Below, in pieces: positions 8,212-15,704 of a DNA stretch of 48,368 nt. Each line of letters begins with the position of its first letter. Position 1 is the first letter of the stretch. Both the position numbers and the translations under genes were made by a program. This DNA is from Deltaproteobacteria bacterium HGW-Deltaproteobacteria-14 (GTDB taxonomy: Bacteria > Myxococcota_A > UBA9042 > PHBI01): NCBI GenBank assembly GCA_002841945.1, contig PHBI01000024.1:1-48368 (forward strand), written 5' to 3'. The notes beneath the pieces were generated by a model. It had not been told where the DNA came from, ran no database searches, and saw nothing but the letters and a program-made list of their open reading frames with translations.

Positions 8212-8297
8212 ATGACACACGCGTCATACCGGCGCGAAACCGGCTCCCCAGTCGCGCAACCCGCTGCGCAGCGGGCCGATCCTTGACACGGCGTCAA
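8212..8297. promoter_or_regulatory. Pair of related TGAC...GTCA palindromes upstream of the LysM endopeptidase
   Basis: ATGACACACGCGTCAT (8212-8227) and TTGACACGGCGTCAA (8283-8297) share the TGACAC...CGTCA core and are 71 bp apart, just before the GTG start at 8302. A perfect 16-bp palindrome, CCCGCTGCGCAGCGGG, lies between them at 8260-8275. The arrangement suggests a dimeric repressor or activator site; the protein is unknown. Candidate only. Confidence 0.35.
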
Positions 8298-8301
8298 GCC
8301 C

Positions 8302-9390
8302 GTGACAGTGACGGCTGCCGTGACGGTCCGACCCTGCATCCAGAGCCTCGCCGCCATCACGGCGGTCATGACGCTGCTTTCCGCGCCGAGCGCGAGCGCT
8401 GCCACGAGCGACGATCGCGTCGCCGCCACGGTGGATGTCCGGCCCGGCGACAGCCTCAGCGTGCTCGCCGCCCGCAACGGCGTGTCGATCGATGATCTGC
8501 GCCGCTGGAACCCGAAGAAGATCGGCAAAGACGACCTCATCCGCGCTGGCGACACCCTCGTGGTGATGGTGCCCAAGGGCAGCCCCGAGGCCGCCGCCGC
8601 GACGGGTCCCGCGTGGACCGGGTACTACGACATCCAGTCCGGAGACACCCTCAGCAGGGTTGCGGCGAAGCTCGGCGTGTCGATGGCCGAGCTCCGGCGG
8701 TGGAACAAGCTCGGCAAGGACGGCGTCATCCGGGCCGGCCGCACCCTGCGCTACGTCAAGCACGGCCCGCGGCCCCCGTCACGCTCGGTCGGGACCACCA
8801 CCCACGGTCGCCTCGAGCAGCCGGTCCGCCTCGGCGAGGGCCCCGGTTACCGCCTGCGCTTCCCGCGCAACACCTACACCGTGCCGTCGGTCGTCACGAC
8901 GCTGCAGCGCTGCACCGCCCGCATGAAGCGCCGCTTCAAGGGCACCGCCGACATCCTCATCGGCGACCTCTCCCGCCCGACCGGTGGCCGCTTCCCGCCC
9001 CACGTCAGCCACCAGTCCGGGCGCGACGCCGACATCGGCTACTACATCGTCGGCAACGTCCAGAACGCGACGATGTACCGGCTCAAGGCGCACGAGGTCG
9101 ACTACGAGAAGACCTGGGAGCTGCTGCTGTGCATGCTGGCCGAGGACGAGGTGGTGCGCGTCTTCATGGACACGCCGATCCAGAAGCGGATGGCGGAGTA
9201 CCTCGAGACCAGCAAACGCCTCGACCCCAAGCGCATCGATCGCCTGTTCGCCGCGGTCGGTGACATCCGCGACGACGCGCTGGTGCAGTACGCGCCTGCC
9301 CACGACACCCACCTCCACGTGCGCTTCGCCTGCGAGCCCGCCGACCGCGAGTGCGCCGAGGACCCCGGTGAACGACCCTTCCACCTGTGA
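8302..9390 (+). CDS. LysM-domain penicillin-insensitive murein endopeptidase (MepA/M74-like)
   Basis: 362 aa. The N-terminus has a Sec signal peptide ending ...SAPSASA, followed by two LysM modules (about 48-95 and 110-155: VRPGDSLSVLAARNGVS; IQSGDTLSRVAAKLGVS) that bind peptidoglycan. The C-terminal ~190 residues carry the M74/LAS metallopeptidase pattern. GGRFPPHVSHQSGRDADIGY supplies the first zinc His and Asp, and HDTHLHVRF the distal His pair. The family cleaves D-alanyl-meso-DAP crosslinks in the periplasm. GTG codons at 8302, 8308 and 8320 are alternative starts, all upstream of the signal peptide core. The next gene, trmH, overlaps the 3' end. Confidence 0.9.
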   Translation: MTVTAAVTVRPCIQSLAAITAVMTLLSAPSASAATSDDRVAATVDVRPGDSLSVLAARNGVSIDDLRRWNPKKIGKDDLIRAGDTLVVMVPKGSPEAAAATGPAWTGYYDIQSGDTLSRVAAKLGVSMAELRRWNKLGKDGVIRAGRTLRYVKHGPRPPSRSVGTTTHGRLEQPVRLGEGPGYRLRFPRNTYTVPSVVTTLQRCTARMKRRFKGTADILIGDLSRPTGGRFPPHVSHQSGRDADIGYYIVGNVQNATMYRLKAHEVDYEKTWELLLCMLAEDEVVRVFMDTPIQKRMAEYLETSKRLDPKRIDRLFAAVGDIRDDALVQYAPAHDTHLHVRFACEPADRECAEDPGERPFHL

Positions 9391-10132
9391 CGACGGCCAC
9401 CGCAGGCTCGATCCCAGCGATCTGCCGGCGGGCCCGCCGCTCCACCTCGAGCGCCCCGGCGCCTGCGCCCGGCACCTCTCTCCGTTCCTCGAGCCGCGCC
9501 GCATCGAACGCATGAGCGACGTCCTCGGCCGGCGCACGCGCCAGCTGACCGCGCTGATAGAGCACGTCCACGACCCGCATAACCTCGCCGCCTGCGTCCG
9601 CAGCTGCGACGCCTTCGGGATCCAGGACCTCCACATCGTCCCGCAGGCGGGCGCCCGCCGGGTGATGGTCGGGCGCGATGTCTCCCGCGGCGCCGATCGC
9701 TGGCTCACCGTCCACTACCACGACTCCACCGACCGCGCGGTGGACGCGCTGCACGCCGCCGGCTACCGCGTCGCCGCGACCGACCTCGACGACAACGCCC
9801 CGCCCACCTCTATCACCGAGCTCTCGATCCGCGAGCCCTGGTGTATCGCCTTCGGCAACGAGCACGACGGCATCTCCGACACGCTGCGACGCCGCGCCGA
9901 TCTCCGCGTCCACATCCCGATGGTGGGCTTCGTGGAGTCGCTCAACATCTCGGTCGCCTTCGCGGTCGCGATGTCACACCTCCGCCTGCGCCGGGACGCG
10001 GCGCTCGGCGAGGCGGGCGATCTCGACGCCGCCGCCCGGACGGACCTCCTCGACCGCTGGATCTTCGCCGACGTCCCGCGCGCCCGCGCCATCCTCGAGG
10101 TCGTGGCCGAGCGGCTCGGCGCAGCGCCCTGA
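9368..10132 (+). CDS. trmH: tRNA (guanosine-2'-O-)-methyltransferase, TrmH/SpoU family
   Basis: 254 aa from GTG 9368, overlapping the preceding gene by 23 bp. The SPOUT motifs are clear: motif 1 NLAACVRSCDAFGI, motif 2 IAFGNEHDGIS and motif 3 IPMVGFVESLNISVAFAVA. The N-terminal helix (RIERMSDVLGRR) preceding the ALIEHVHDPHN strand is typical of TrmH, which methylates G18 of tRNAs using S-adenosylmethionine via a trefoil-knot dimer. An internal ATG at the MSDVLG segment is possible but would cut the helix common to TrmH proteins. The N-terminal ~35 residues up to it are family-atypical. Confidence 0.85.
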   Translation: MNDPSTCDDGHRRLDPSDLPAGPPLHLERPGACARHLSPFLEPRRIERMSDVLGRRTRQLTALIEHVHDPHNLAACVRSCDAFGIQDLHIVPQAGARRVMVGRDVSRGADRWLTVHYHDSTDRAVDALHAAGYRVAATDLDDNAPPTSITELSIREPWCIAFGNEHDGISDTLRRRADLRVHIPMVGFVESLNISVAFAVAMSHLRLRRDAALGEAGDLDAAARTDLLDRWIFADVPRARAILEVVAERLGAAP

Positions 10133-10185
10133 CGGTGCTATGAGTCGGTGCATCCTCACGCGCCGCTGATGCGCCTGGAGTCCCC

Positions 10186-11169
10186 ATGCTTCGCTACCTG
10201 TCGCTCGAGATGGTCCGCGTCACCGAAGCCGCCGCGGTGGCCGCCGCCCGCTTCATGGGGCGGGGTGACAAGGAGGGAGCCGACGCGGCCGCCGTGGGGG
10301 CGATGCGCGCCGAGTTCCGTTACGTCGACATCGCTGGGCGCGTGGTGATCGGCGAGGGAGAGATCGACGAGGCGCCGATGCTCTACATCGGCGAGCAGGT
10401 CGGCAGCGGAGCCCCCGGCGCGCAGCAGGTCGACATCGCGGTCGACCCCCTCGAGGGCACGACCATCACCGCCGCGGGCGGGGCCAACGCCCTCGCCTGC
10501 CTGGCGATCGGCGACCGCGACAGCATGCTCCACGCCCCCGACACCTACATGGCGAAGATCGCCGCGGGGCGAGAGTGCAAGGGCGCGCTGGATCTCCGCC
10601 TGAGCGCCACCGAGAACCTCGGGCGGATCGCCGAGTGCAAGCGGATGCCCGTCTCCGAGCTCACCGTCTGCATCCTCGATCGCCCGCGCAACGCCGCGCT
10701 GGTCGCCGAGGTCCGAAAGGCCGGCGCGCGGATCCGGATGATCCGCGACGGCGACGTCTCGGCGGCGCTGGCCGCCGGCAACCCCGCCTCCCCGGTCGAC
10801 GTCCTGATGGGGATCGGCGGCGCCCCCGAGGGGGTCCTCGCGGCCGCCGCGCTGCGCTGCCTCGACGGCGAGATGCAGGGGCAGCTGCGCTATCGGAGCG
10901 ACGCGGATCGCGAGCGCGCGATCGGCATGGGCCTCGACGATCCCGACCGCGTCTTCGGCCTGACCGATCTCGCGGGCGGCGACGACGTCATCTTCGCGGC
11001 GACCGGCGTGACCGACGGGGACTTCCTCAAGGGGGTCCGCTTCTCGGGCGACGGCGCCCGCAGCCACTCGGTCGTGATGCGCTCGCACACCGGGACCGTG
11101 CGCTATATCACCGCCTATCATGACCTGCGGCGCAAGCACGACTTCCCGCTGCACAACGACGACGACTAG
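10186..11169 (+). CDS. glpX: Class II fructose-1,6-bisphosphatase (GlpX)
   Basis: 327 aa, normal length for GlpX. Metal and substrate motifs are in place: GEGEIDEAPMLYIGE, then the Li-sensitive phosphatase pattern VDPLEGTTITAAGGANALA, then VDVLMGIGGAPEGV with GEMQGQLRYRS. It hydrolyses fructose-1,6-bisphosphate in gluconeogenesis, and some members also act on sedoheptulose-1,7-bisphosphate. ATG 10186 is preceded by GGAG about 6 bp upstream. It lies 53 bp after trmH and just before the zinc-ribbon gene. Confidence 0.93.
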   Translation: MLRYLSLEMVRVTEAAAVAAARFMGRGDKEGADAAAVGAMRAEFRYVDIAGRVVIGEGEIDEAPMLYIGEQVGSGAPGAQQVDIAVDPLEGTTITAAGGANALACLAIGDRDSMLHAPDTYMAKIAAGRECKGALDLRLSATENLGRIAECKRMPVSELTVCILDRPRNAALVAEVRKAGARIRMIRDGDVSAALAAGNPASPVDVLMGIGGAPEGVLAAAALRCLDGEMQGQLRYRSDADRERAIGMGLDDPDRVFGLTDLAGGDDVIFAATGVTDGDFLKGVRFSGDGARSHSVVMRSHTGTVRYITAYHDLRRKHDFPLHNDDD

Positions 11170-11207
11170 ACTCAGACCGGTCACGACAACGCATCGCAGG
11201 AGGCGCC

Positions 11208-11606
11208 GTGCGAAACCTCGAAGGGATGGAGATGGTGTGCTTCACCAAGTCGAAGCACTTCGAGCTCGATTACCAGGGCGGCGGGGTCTACCTCGACCCG
11301 CGGGGCAACCCCATCACCGACCTGATGGACATGAACTGCTACGTCTGCACGGCCTCGTTCTACACCCGTGAAGGCGACTACATCGACTACTGCCCCAACT
11401 GCGGCAACTTCGAGCGCAAGCGCTTCAACGACAAGGAGCAGCTCGTCGAGGCCCTGCGCGGCAACGACTTCTCCTGGCTGAAGCGGACCGCCGGGCTGAA
11501 GACGATGATGGTCCAGACCTGGGACGGCGACTGGCAGCTCCGCTTCGCCAAGACCCCGACCGAGCTCGACCAGAGCGGCCGCTACCAGAAAGTGGTGCCG
11601 TACTAA
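11208..11606 (+). CDS. Small zinc-ribbon protein of unknown function
   Basis: 132 aa. GTG 11208 is chosen because AGGAGG (11198-11203) sits 4 bp upstream. The central part holds two CxxC pairs, C44-Y-V-C47 and C62-P-N-C65-G, the layout of a treble-clef or zinc-ribbon site. The rest is hydrophilic and aromatic-rich with no signal peptide or membrane segment, so it is probably cytoplasmic. I do not recognise the family. It follows glpX by 38 bp, possibly in one transcript. The dispersed repeat copy 2 begins at its stop codon. Confidence 0.75.
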   Translation: MRNLEGMEMVCFTKSKHFELDYQGGGVYLDPRGNPITDLMDMNCYVCTASFYTREGDYIDYCPNCGNFERKRFNDKEQLVEALRGNDFSWLKRTAGLKTMMVQTWDGDWQLRFAKTPTELDQSGRYQKVVPY

Positions 11607-11784
11607 ATGCGCTCGCTACGGGCCGCCTCGGTGGAACACCTCACCCCTCCCACCGTGGGCTTCGCAGGCTCAGCCCTCGGCGGGAACCCTCGGGGTGAGA
11701 CGTTCCAGGCGCCCCTGCGCTCGCTTCCCCCGCCGGCCTGCGGCCGCCCCCGCTGACGCGGGGGAGTGTGTCGGCTACGCCGAC
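11604..11784 (+). repeat. Dispersed hairpin-rich repeat, copy 2
   Basis: Homologous to 7966-7777 (opposite orientation). It begins at the TAA of the zinc-ribbon gene. It retains the same order of conserved blocks and hairpins with changed sequence: GGCC-TGC-GGCC, then CCCCCGC-TGAC-GCGGGGG (11745-11763 region), then GTCGGC-TAC-GCCGAC (11770-11784). An ORF of 49 codons (11607-11756) in the block frame matches the copy 1 reading frame over much of its length. It lies between two convergent genes, a common position for REP-like elements. Confidence 0.8.
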
Positions 11785-11791
11785 GGCTGCC

Positions 11792-12880
11792 TCAGAAGAA
11801 CGGCACGGGGTAGTTGGTCGTGACGTCGGGGGGCGCGGTCGGGACGAACGCGTTCGTCCCCCACGTCAGGGTGCCGACGTCCCACAGTTCGAGGCGGTTG
11901 AGCTCCTGCGGCGCGGACGCGTAGACGAGCTCGCCGTAGACGTAGACGCGGACCGTCGCGAACGCGACGCTGAAGCCCCAGTCATCCCAGTAGTGGACGC
12001 CGATGCGGTAGGCGACGCCGGGCTCGGGATACGCGAGGTTCAGGTTCTCCGGGCCCGCCCCGTCGGTGTCGTCGCGATCGAGGCTCGGGTCGTCGGAGAC
12101 GCCGGCGCCACCCCAGTTCGGCGCGACGTTGGACCAGTAGCAGTCGTAGCGGCTGTCGAACCAGCCCGGCCCACCATCGTCAGCGCGCGCGATGGGGTGG
12201 AGGAAGTGCAGATCGACGTCGGAGCCGACCGAGTCCCCGAAGCTCGTGAAGCCGGTGTCGGTCTCGTCCTCGTCGTTCGGGGTGGTCCAGAGCAGCTCCA
12301 CGTGGATCCCTTCCGGCGCCCCGACGTGGACCACGAACGTCGCGAGCTGACACGACGGCCGCCCCTCGGCGTCGACCACCCGCAGGTGAAAGAGATAGGT
12401 CCCGACGACGTTGACCTCGAAGGTGGCCGTCGGGCCACTGGCGCTCGGGAGGAAGACCGACACCGACCCAGACGGCTGCTCGACGGTCCACTGGTAGCCG
12501 GCGATGGGCGCGAGCCCGTTGCTGCCGCTGCTCGAGAGGTGGAGCACCGTCTGGGGAGAGACCTCCGATCCCTCGGCGACCGTGATCACCGCCTGGGGAC
12601 AGCCCAGCGTGATGACGTCCTCCGCTGCCCAGGTGTCGCTCGCCGTGTCCCCGACACCGTCGTTCGGGAGCGTCACGTCGAGGACGTCGCTCACAGCGGT
12701 GTCGTGAGCGGCGAGCGTGTCGTTCGCGAAGACGGTGTCCGTCGGACCCACCGCGGTGTCCGTCGGGCCGACCGCCGTGTCCGAGGCGTCCGTCCCGCTC
12801 CCGTCCTGCGTCCCGACGGCGCCCTGCCGCTCGGCCAAGCACCCCGCGAGCACCAAAGACACCATCACCAGCCAACGCAT
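11792..12880 (-). CDS. Lipoprotein with Asp/Thr-rich stalk and PKD-like domain
   Basis: 362 aa from ATG 12880, chosen because MRWLVMVSLVLAGC gives a short signal peptide with lipobox directly. A second ATG-like start 8 codons upstream is possible. After the lipobox comes a TDTAVGPTDT-type stalk (~20-75). A PKD/Ig-like domain follows (~90-185: SSSGSNGLAPIAGYQWTVEQ ... GTYLFHLRVVDAEG), then an Asp/Trp-rich C-terminal domain with a DVDLHFLHP and HYWDDWGF pattern seen in bacterial surface proteins. Probably cell surface; function unknown. It lies next to repeat copy 2. Confidence 0.78.
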   Translation of the reverse strand: MRWLVMVSLVLAGCLAERQGAVGTQDGSGTDASDTAVGPTDTAVGPTDTVFANDTLAAHDTAVSDVLDVTLPNDGVGDTASDTWAAEDVITLGCPQAVITVAEGSEVSPQTVLHLSSSGSNGLAPIAGYQWTVEQPSGSVSVFLPSASGPTATFEVNVVGTYLFHLRVVDAEGRPSCQLATFVVHVGAPEGIHVELLWTTPNDEDETDTGFTSFGDSVGSDVDLHFLHPIARADDGGPGWFDSRYDCYWSNVAPNWGGAGVSDDPSLDRDDTDGAGPENLNLAYPEPGVAYRIGVHYWDDWGFSVAFATVRVYVYGELVYASAPQELNRLELWDVGTLTWGTNAFVPTAPPDVTTNYPVPFF

Positions 12881-13011
12881 CGGCCCCTCCCGCCATCGCA
12901 CCACCTGCCAGGATAGCAGCTGCCGCGCGTGTGATTGGAGCGAAGATCGATACCACCGTCACGGCGGCGCCAGCTTGCCGCCCGACGCCCGCCCGCGCTA
13001 CCGTCACGACC

Positions 13012-13848
13012 ATGGACCCCAGCGCCAGCCCCGAGCCCACCGGGTCGCCCGAAGAGCGGCCCGCGCGCTCGGCCGGGGTGGTCATCATCGGCAACGAGAT
13101 CCTGAGCGGGAAGGTCGAGGAGCAGAACGCCGCCTTCTTCGTCACCGAGCTCCGCGCCATCGGCGTGCGCCTGCGCGAGGTGGCCTTCATCGAGGACGAC
13201 CGCGCGGCGATCGGCGCCACGGTGCGGCGCATGGCCGACGCCTACGACGTCGTCTGCACCACCGGCGGCATCGGCCCCACCCACGACGACGTCACGATCG
13301 ACGGCGTCGCCGCCGGGCTCGGCGTTCAGGTCTCCGAGAGCCCCGAGCTCGTCCGCGCCATCGAGGCCACCCTCGGCCCGCGGATGCTGCCGGGACACCG
13401 CCGCATGGCCCGCATCCCCGACGGCGCGGTCACGCTGCCCACCGGCGGCCGCGTCGCCTGGCCCCTCATCCGCCTCGCCAACGTCTGGATCTTCCCCGGG
13501 ATCCCGTGGCTCGTGCGCGCCAAATTCGGCGACCTCGCGCGCCACCTCGGCTCGGGGCCGACCACCTGGCTCGGCGCCCTGCAGCTGTGCGCCCAGGAGG
13601 CCGACATCGTCGAGGCCCTCGACGCCCTCGTGCTCCGCCACGGCGCGACCGAGATCGGCTCCTACCCCGCCTGGAGCGAGGGCCGGTGGACCGTGCGCCT
13701 GACGGTCGAGGGCACCGCCGAGGCCGCCGTCCACGCCGCCTGGACCGACCTCAAGGGCACCTTCGCCGCCACCCTGCGCACCGAAGAGCCGGTCCGCCCC
13801 GTCAACGGCGCGCCCGCCGTGGGCGCCACCGAGGGCCAACAAGATTGA
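13012..13848 (+). CDS. CinA/MoaB-type molybdopterin-binding-domain protein
   Basis: 278 aa from ATG 13012. The N-terminal ~170 residues form the MoCF-biosynthesis fold, with GNEILSGKVEEQN and TTGGIGPTHDDVT, both hallmarks of the COG1058 (CinA N-terminal) family. The C-terminal CinA deamidase domain of full-length CinA (~400 aa) is absent, and the last ~100 residues are a variable tail. Stand-alone versions are widespread; their substrate is uncertain, with nucleotide pyrophosphatase activity described for some CinA proteins. A TTGCCG-N18-TACCGT arrangement ends 7 bp before the ATG and may give a leaderless transcript. Confidence 0.85.
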   Translation: MDPSASPEPTGSPEERPARSAGVVIIGNEILSGKVEEQNAAFFVTELRAIGVRLREVAFIEDDRAAIGATVRRMADAYDVVCTTGGIGPTHDDVTIDGVAAGLGVQVSESPELVRAIEATLGPRMLPGHRRMARIPDGAVTLPTGGRVAWPLIRLANVWIFPGIPWLVRAKFGDLARHLGSGPTTWLGALQLCAQEADIVEALDALVLRHGATEIGSYPAWSEGRWTVRLTVEGTAEAAVHAAWTDLKGTFAATLRTEEPVRPVNGAPAVGATEGQQD

Positions 13849-13874
13849 AAAAGGGGCGCGCCGGGTGCTAAACG
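13845..13874 (+). promoter_or_regulatory. Candidate promoter of the mtnP-pfkB-psd operon
   Basis: TTGAAA (13845-13850) and TAAACG (13869-13874) are 18 bp apart, in an A-rich spot rare in this sequence, about 35 bp upstream of the mtnP start. The -35 box overlaps the last codons of the preceding gene. The -10 match is only moderate. Confidence 0.4.
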
Positions 13875-13908
13875 CTCGCCCTCGGACACGACCCACGGAG
13901 ACCCCGAC

Positions 13909-14793
13909 ATGACCCGCGCAGCGATCGGCATCATCGGCGGAAGCGGTCTGTACGCCATGGACGGCGTCAGCGACCTGCGCGAGATCCGGGTCGAGACCCC
14001 CTACGGACCTCCCTCGGACGCGGTCATGATCGGGACCGTCGACGGGACGCCGGTGGCGTTTCTGCCGCGCCACGGCCGCGGCCACCGCTTCGCCCCCCAC
14101 GAGATCAACTACCGCGCCAACATCTGGGCGCTCAAGTCGGTCGGCGTGAAGTGGCTGATCAGCGTCTCCGCGGTCGGATCGCTCACTGAAGAGATCGCCC
14201 CGGGCGAGCTCGTCATCGTGGACCAGTTCCTCGACCGCACGCGCCAGCGCGCCTCGACCTTCTTCGAGGGCGGCGTCGTCGCCCACGTCGGCTTCGGCAA
14301 CCCCTGCTGCGAGATCTTGCGCGGGCTGCTGCTGCGCGCCTGCGACGACGTCGGTGTTCGCCACCACGACGGCGGCACCTACGTCTGTATGGAGGGGCCG
14401 CAGTTCTCGACCCGCGCCGAGTCCTTCATGTATCGCGGGCTCGGCGCCTCGGTCATCGGCATGACCAACCTCCCCGAGGCCAAGCTCGCCCGCGAGGCCG
14501 AGATGGCCTACGCCACCATCGCCATGGCGACCGACTACGACTGCTGGCACGAGACCGAGGAGCACGTCAGCGTCGACGCCGTCGTCGCCGTGCTCCACGC
14601 CAACGTCGTCAACGCGCAGCAGCTTCTCCGGGCGGTCGTCCCCATGCTCCGGACCGCGCCGCCGTCCGAAGCCTGGACCGCCCTCGACTTCGCCATCCTG
14701 ACCGCTCGGGATGCCATCCCCGCAACCAAGCGCCGCGAGCTGAGCCTGCTCCTCGACAGGGTCCTGCCGCCGGCGGAGGAGATCCCCTCATGA
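13909..14793 (+). CDS. mtnP: S-methyl-5'-thioadenosine phosphorylase
   Basis: 294 aa. The sequence follows human-type MTAP closely: GIIGGSGLY at the phosphate-binding start, RHGRGHRFAPHEINYRANI, SVSAVGSLTEEIAPGELVIVDQFLDRT, EGPQFSTRAES, then IGMTNLPEAKLAREAEM and ATDYDCWH near the C-terminus. It splits methylthioadenosine from polyamine synthesis into adenine and 5-methylthioribose-1-phosphate in the cytoplasm. First gene of a tight operon: its stop overlaps the ATG of the sugar-kinase gene (ATGA at 14790). Confidence 0.92.
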   Translation: MTRAAIGIIGGSGLYAMDGVSDLREIRVETPYGPPSDAVMIGTVDGTPVAFLPRHGRGHRFAPHEINYRANIWALKSVGVKWLISVSAVGSLTEEIAPGELVIVDQFLDRTRQRASTFFEGGVVAHVGFGNPCCEILRGLLLRACDDVGVRHHDGGTYVCMEGPQFSTRAESFMYRGLGASVIGMTNLPEAKLAREAEMAYATIAMATDYDCWHETEEHVSVDAVVAVLHANVVNAQQLLRAVVPMLRTAPPSEAWTALDFAILTARDAIPATKRRELSLLLDRVLPPAEEIPS

Positions 14794-15704
14794 GCCTCGT
14801 CGTCGTCGGTTCAGTCGCGTACGACAGCGTCGAAACCCCCCTCGGCCAGCGGGACGACGTCCTCGGCGGCTCGGGGACGTTCTTCTCCCTGGCCGCGGCG
14901 GCGTTCACCCGCCCGTCCCTCGTCGCCGTCGTCGGCGAGGACTTCCGCCCGGAGGACGAGGCGCTGCTCGCCGAGAAGAACATCGATCTCGCCGGGCTCA
15001 CCCGCGTCCCGGGCAAGACCTTCCGCTGGGGGGGCCGCTACCACAGCGATATGAACGGCCGCGACACGCTGTTCACCGAGCTCAACGTGTTCGAGAAGTT
15101 CGCGCCCAAGCTCACCCCCGAGCAGCGCCGCGCGGGCTTCCTGTTCCTCGGCAACATCCAGCCCACGCTGCAGGCGAGCGTGCTCGAGCAGGTCGACAGC
15201 CCACGCTTCGTCGCGATGGACACGATGAACCTGTGGATCTCGACCGCCCGCGACGAGCTCGTCAGCGTCGTGCGCCGCGTGGACGCGGTGTTCATCAACG
15301 ACGAAGAGGCCCACCAGCTCACCGGCAAGCGCACGATGGTCCTCGCCGCCCGCGAGATCCAGGCGATGGGCCCTGACCTCGTCGTGATCAAGCGCGGTGA
15401 GCACGGGGCGCTGGTCTTCAACGGCGACGACGTGTTCTACGCCCCCGCCTTCCCCCTCGAGAAGGTCGTCGACCCCACCGGCGCTGGCGACACCTTCGCC
15501 GGCGCCTTCGTCGGGTACCTGGCGGCGAGCGCCGACCTGAGCACGGCCAACGTGCGCCGCGCCGCCATCATCGGCGCGCTGATGGCGTCCTTCTGCGTCG
15601 AGGGCTACAGCGTCGAGCGCCTGCGCCACGTCGACGCCGCCGCCATCCGCGACCGCTACCGGGCGTTCTTGGAGCTGACCAGCTTCGACGCACCGGCGCT
15701 GTGA
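14790..15704 (+). CDS. PfkB-family (ribokinase/adenosine-kinase-like) kinase
   Basis: 304 aa. The N-terminus (VVVGSVAYDSVETP ... VLGGSGTFFSLAAAAF) and the C-terminal signature DPTGAGDTFAGAFVGYLA define the PfkB fold. The latter holds the catalytic Asp and anion hole. The substrate is not fixed by sequence. Coupling to mtnP through an ATGA overlap suggests a nucleoside or ribose-type substrate such as adenosine, which is inference. The stop overlaps the GTG start of psd (GTGA at 15701), so all three genes are translationally coupled. Confidence 0.88.
   Translation: MSLVVVGSVAYDSVETPLGQRDDVLGGSGTFFSLAAAAFTRPSLVAVVGEDFRPEDEALLAEKNIDLAGLTRVPGKTFRWGGRYHSDMNGRDTLFTELNVFEKFAPKLTPEQRRAGFLFLGNIQPTLQASVLEQVDSPRFVAMDTMNLWISTARDELVSVVRRVDAVFINDEEAHQLTGKRTMVLAAREIQAMGPDLVVIKRGEHGALVFNGDDVFYAPAFPLEKVVDPTGAGDTFAGAFVGYLAASADLSTANVRRAAIIGALMASFCVEGYSVERLRHVDAAAIRDRYRAFLELTSFDAPAL

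Noticed and set aside
7799..8227. Minus-strand ORF of 142 codons through repeat copy 1
   Set aside because: Only the part within the repeat is shared with copy 2; the remainder is low-complexity and has no ribosome binding site.
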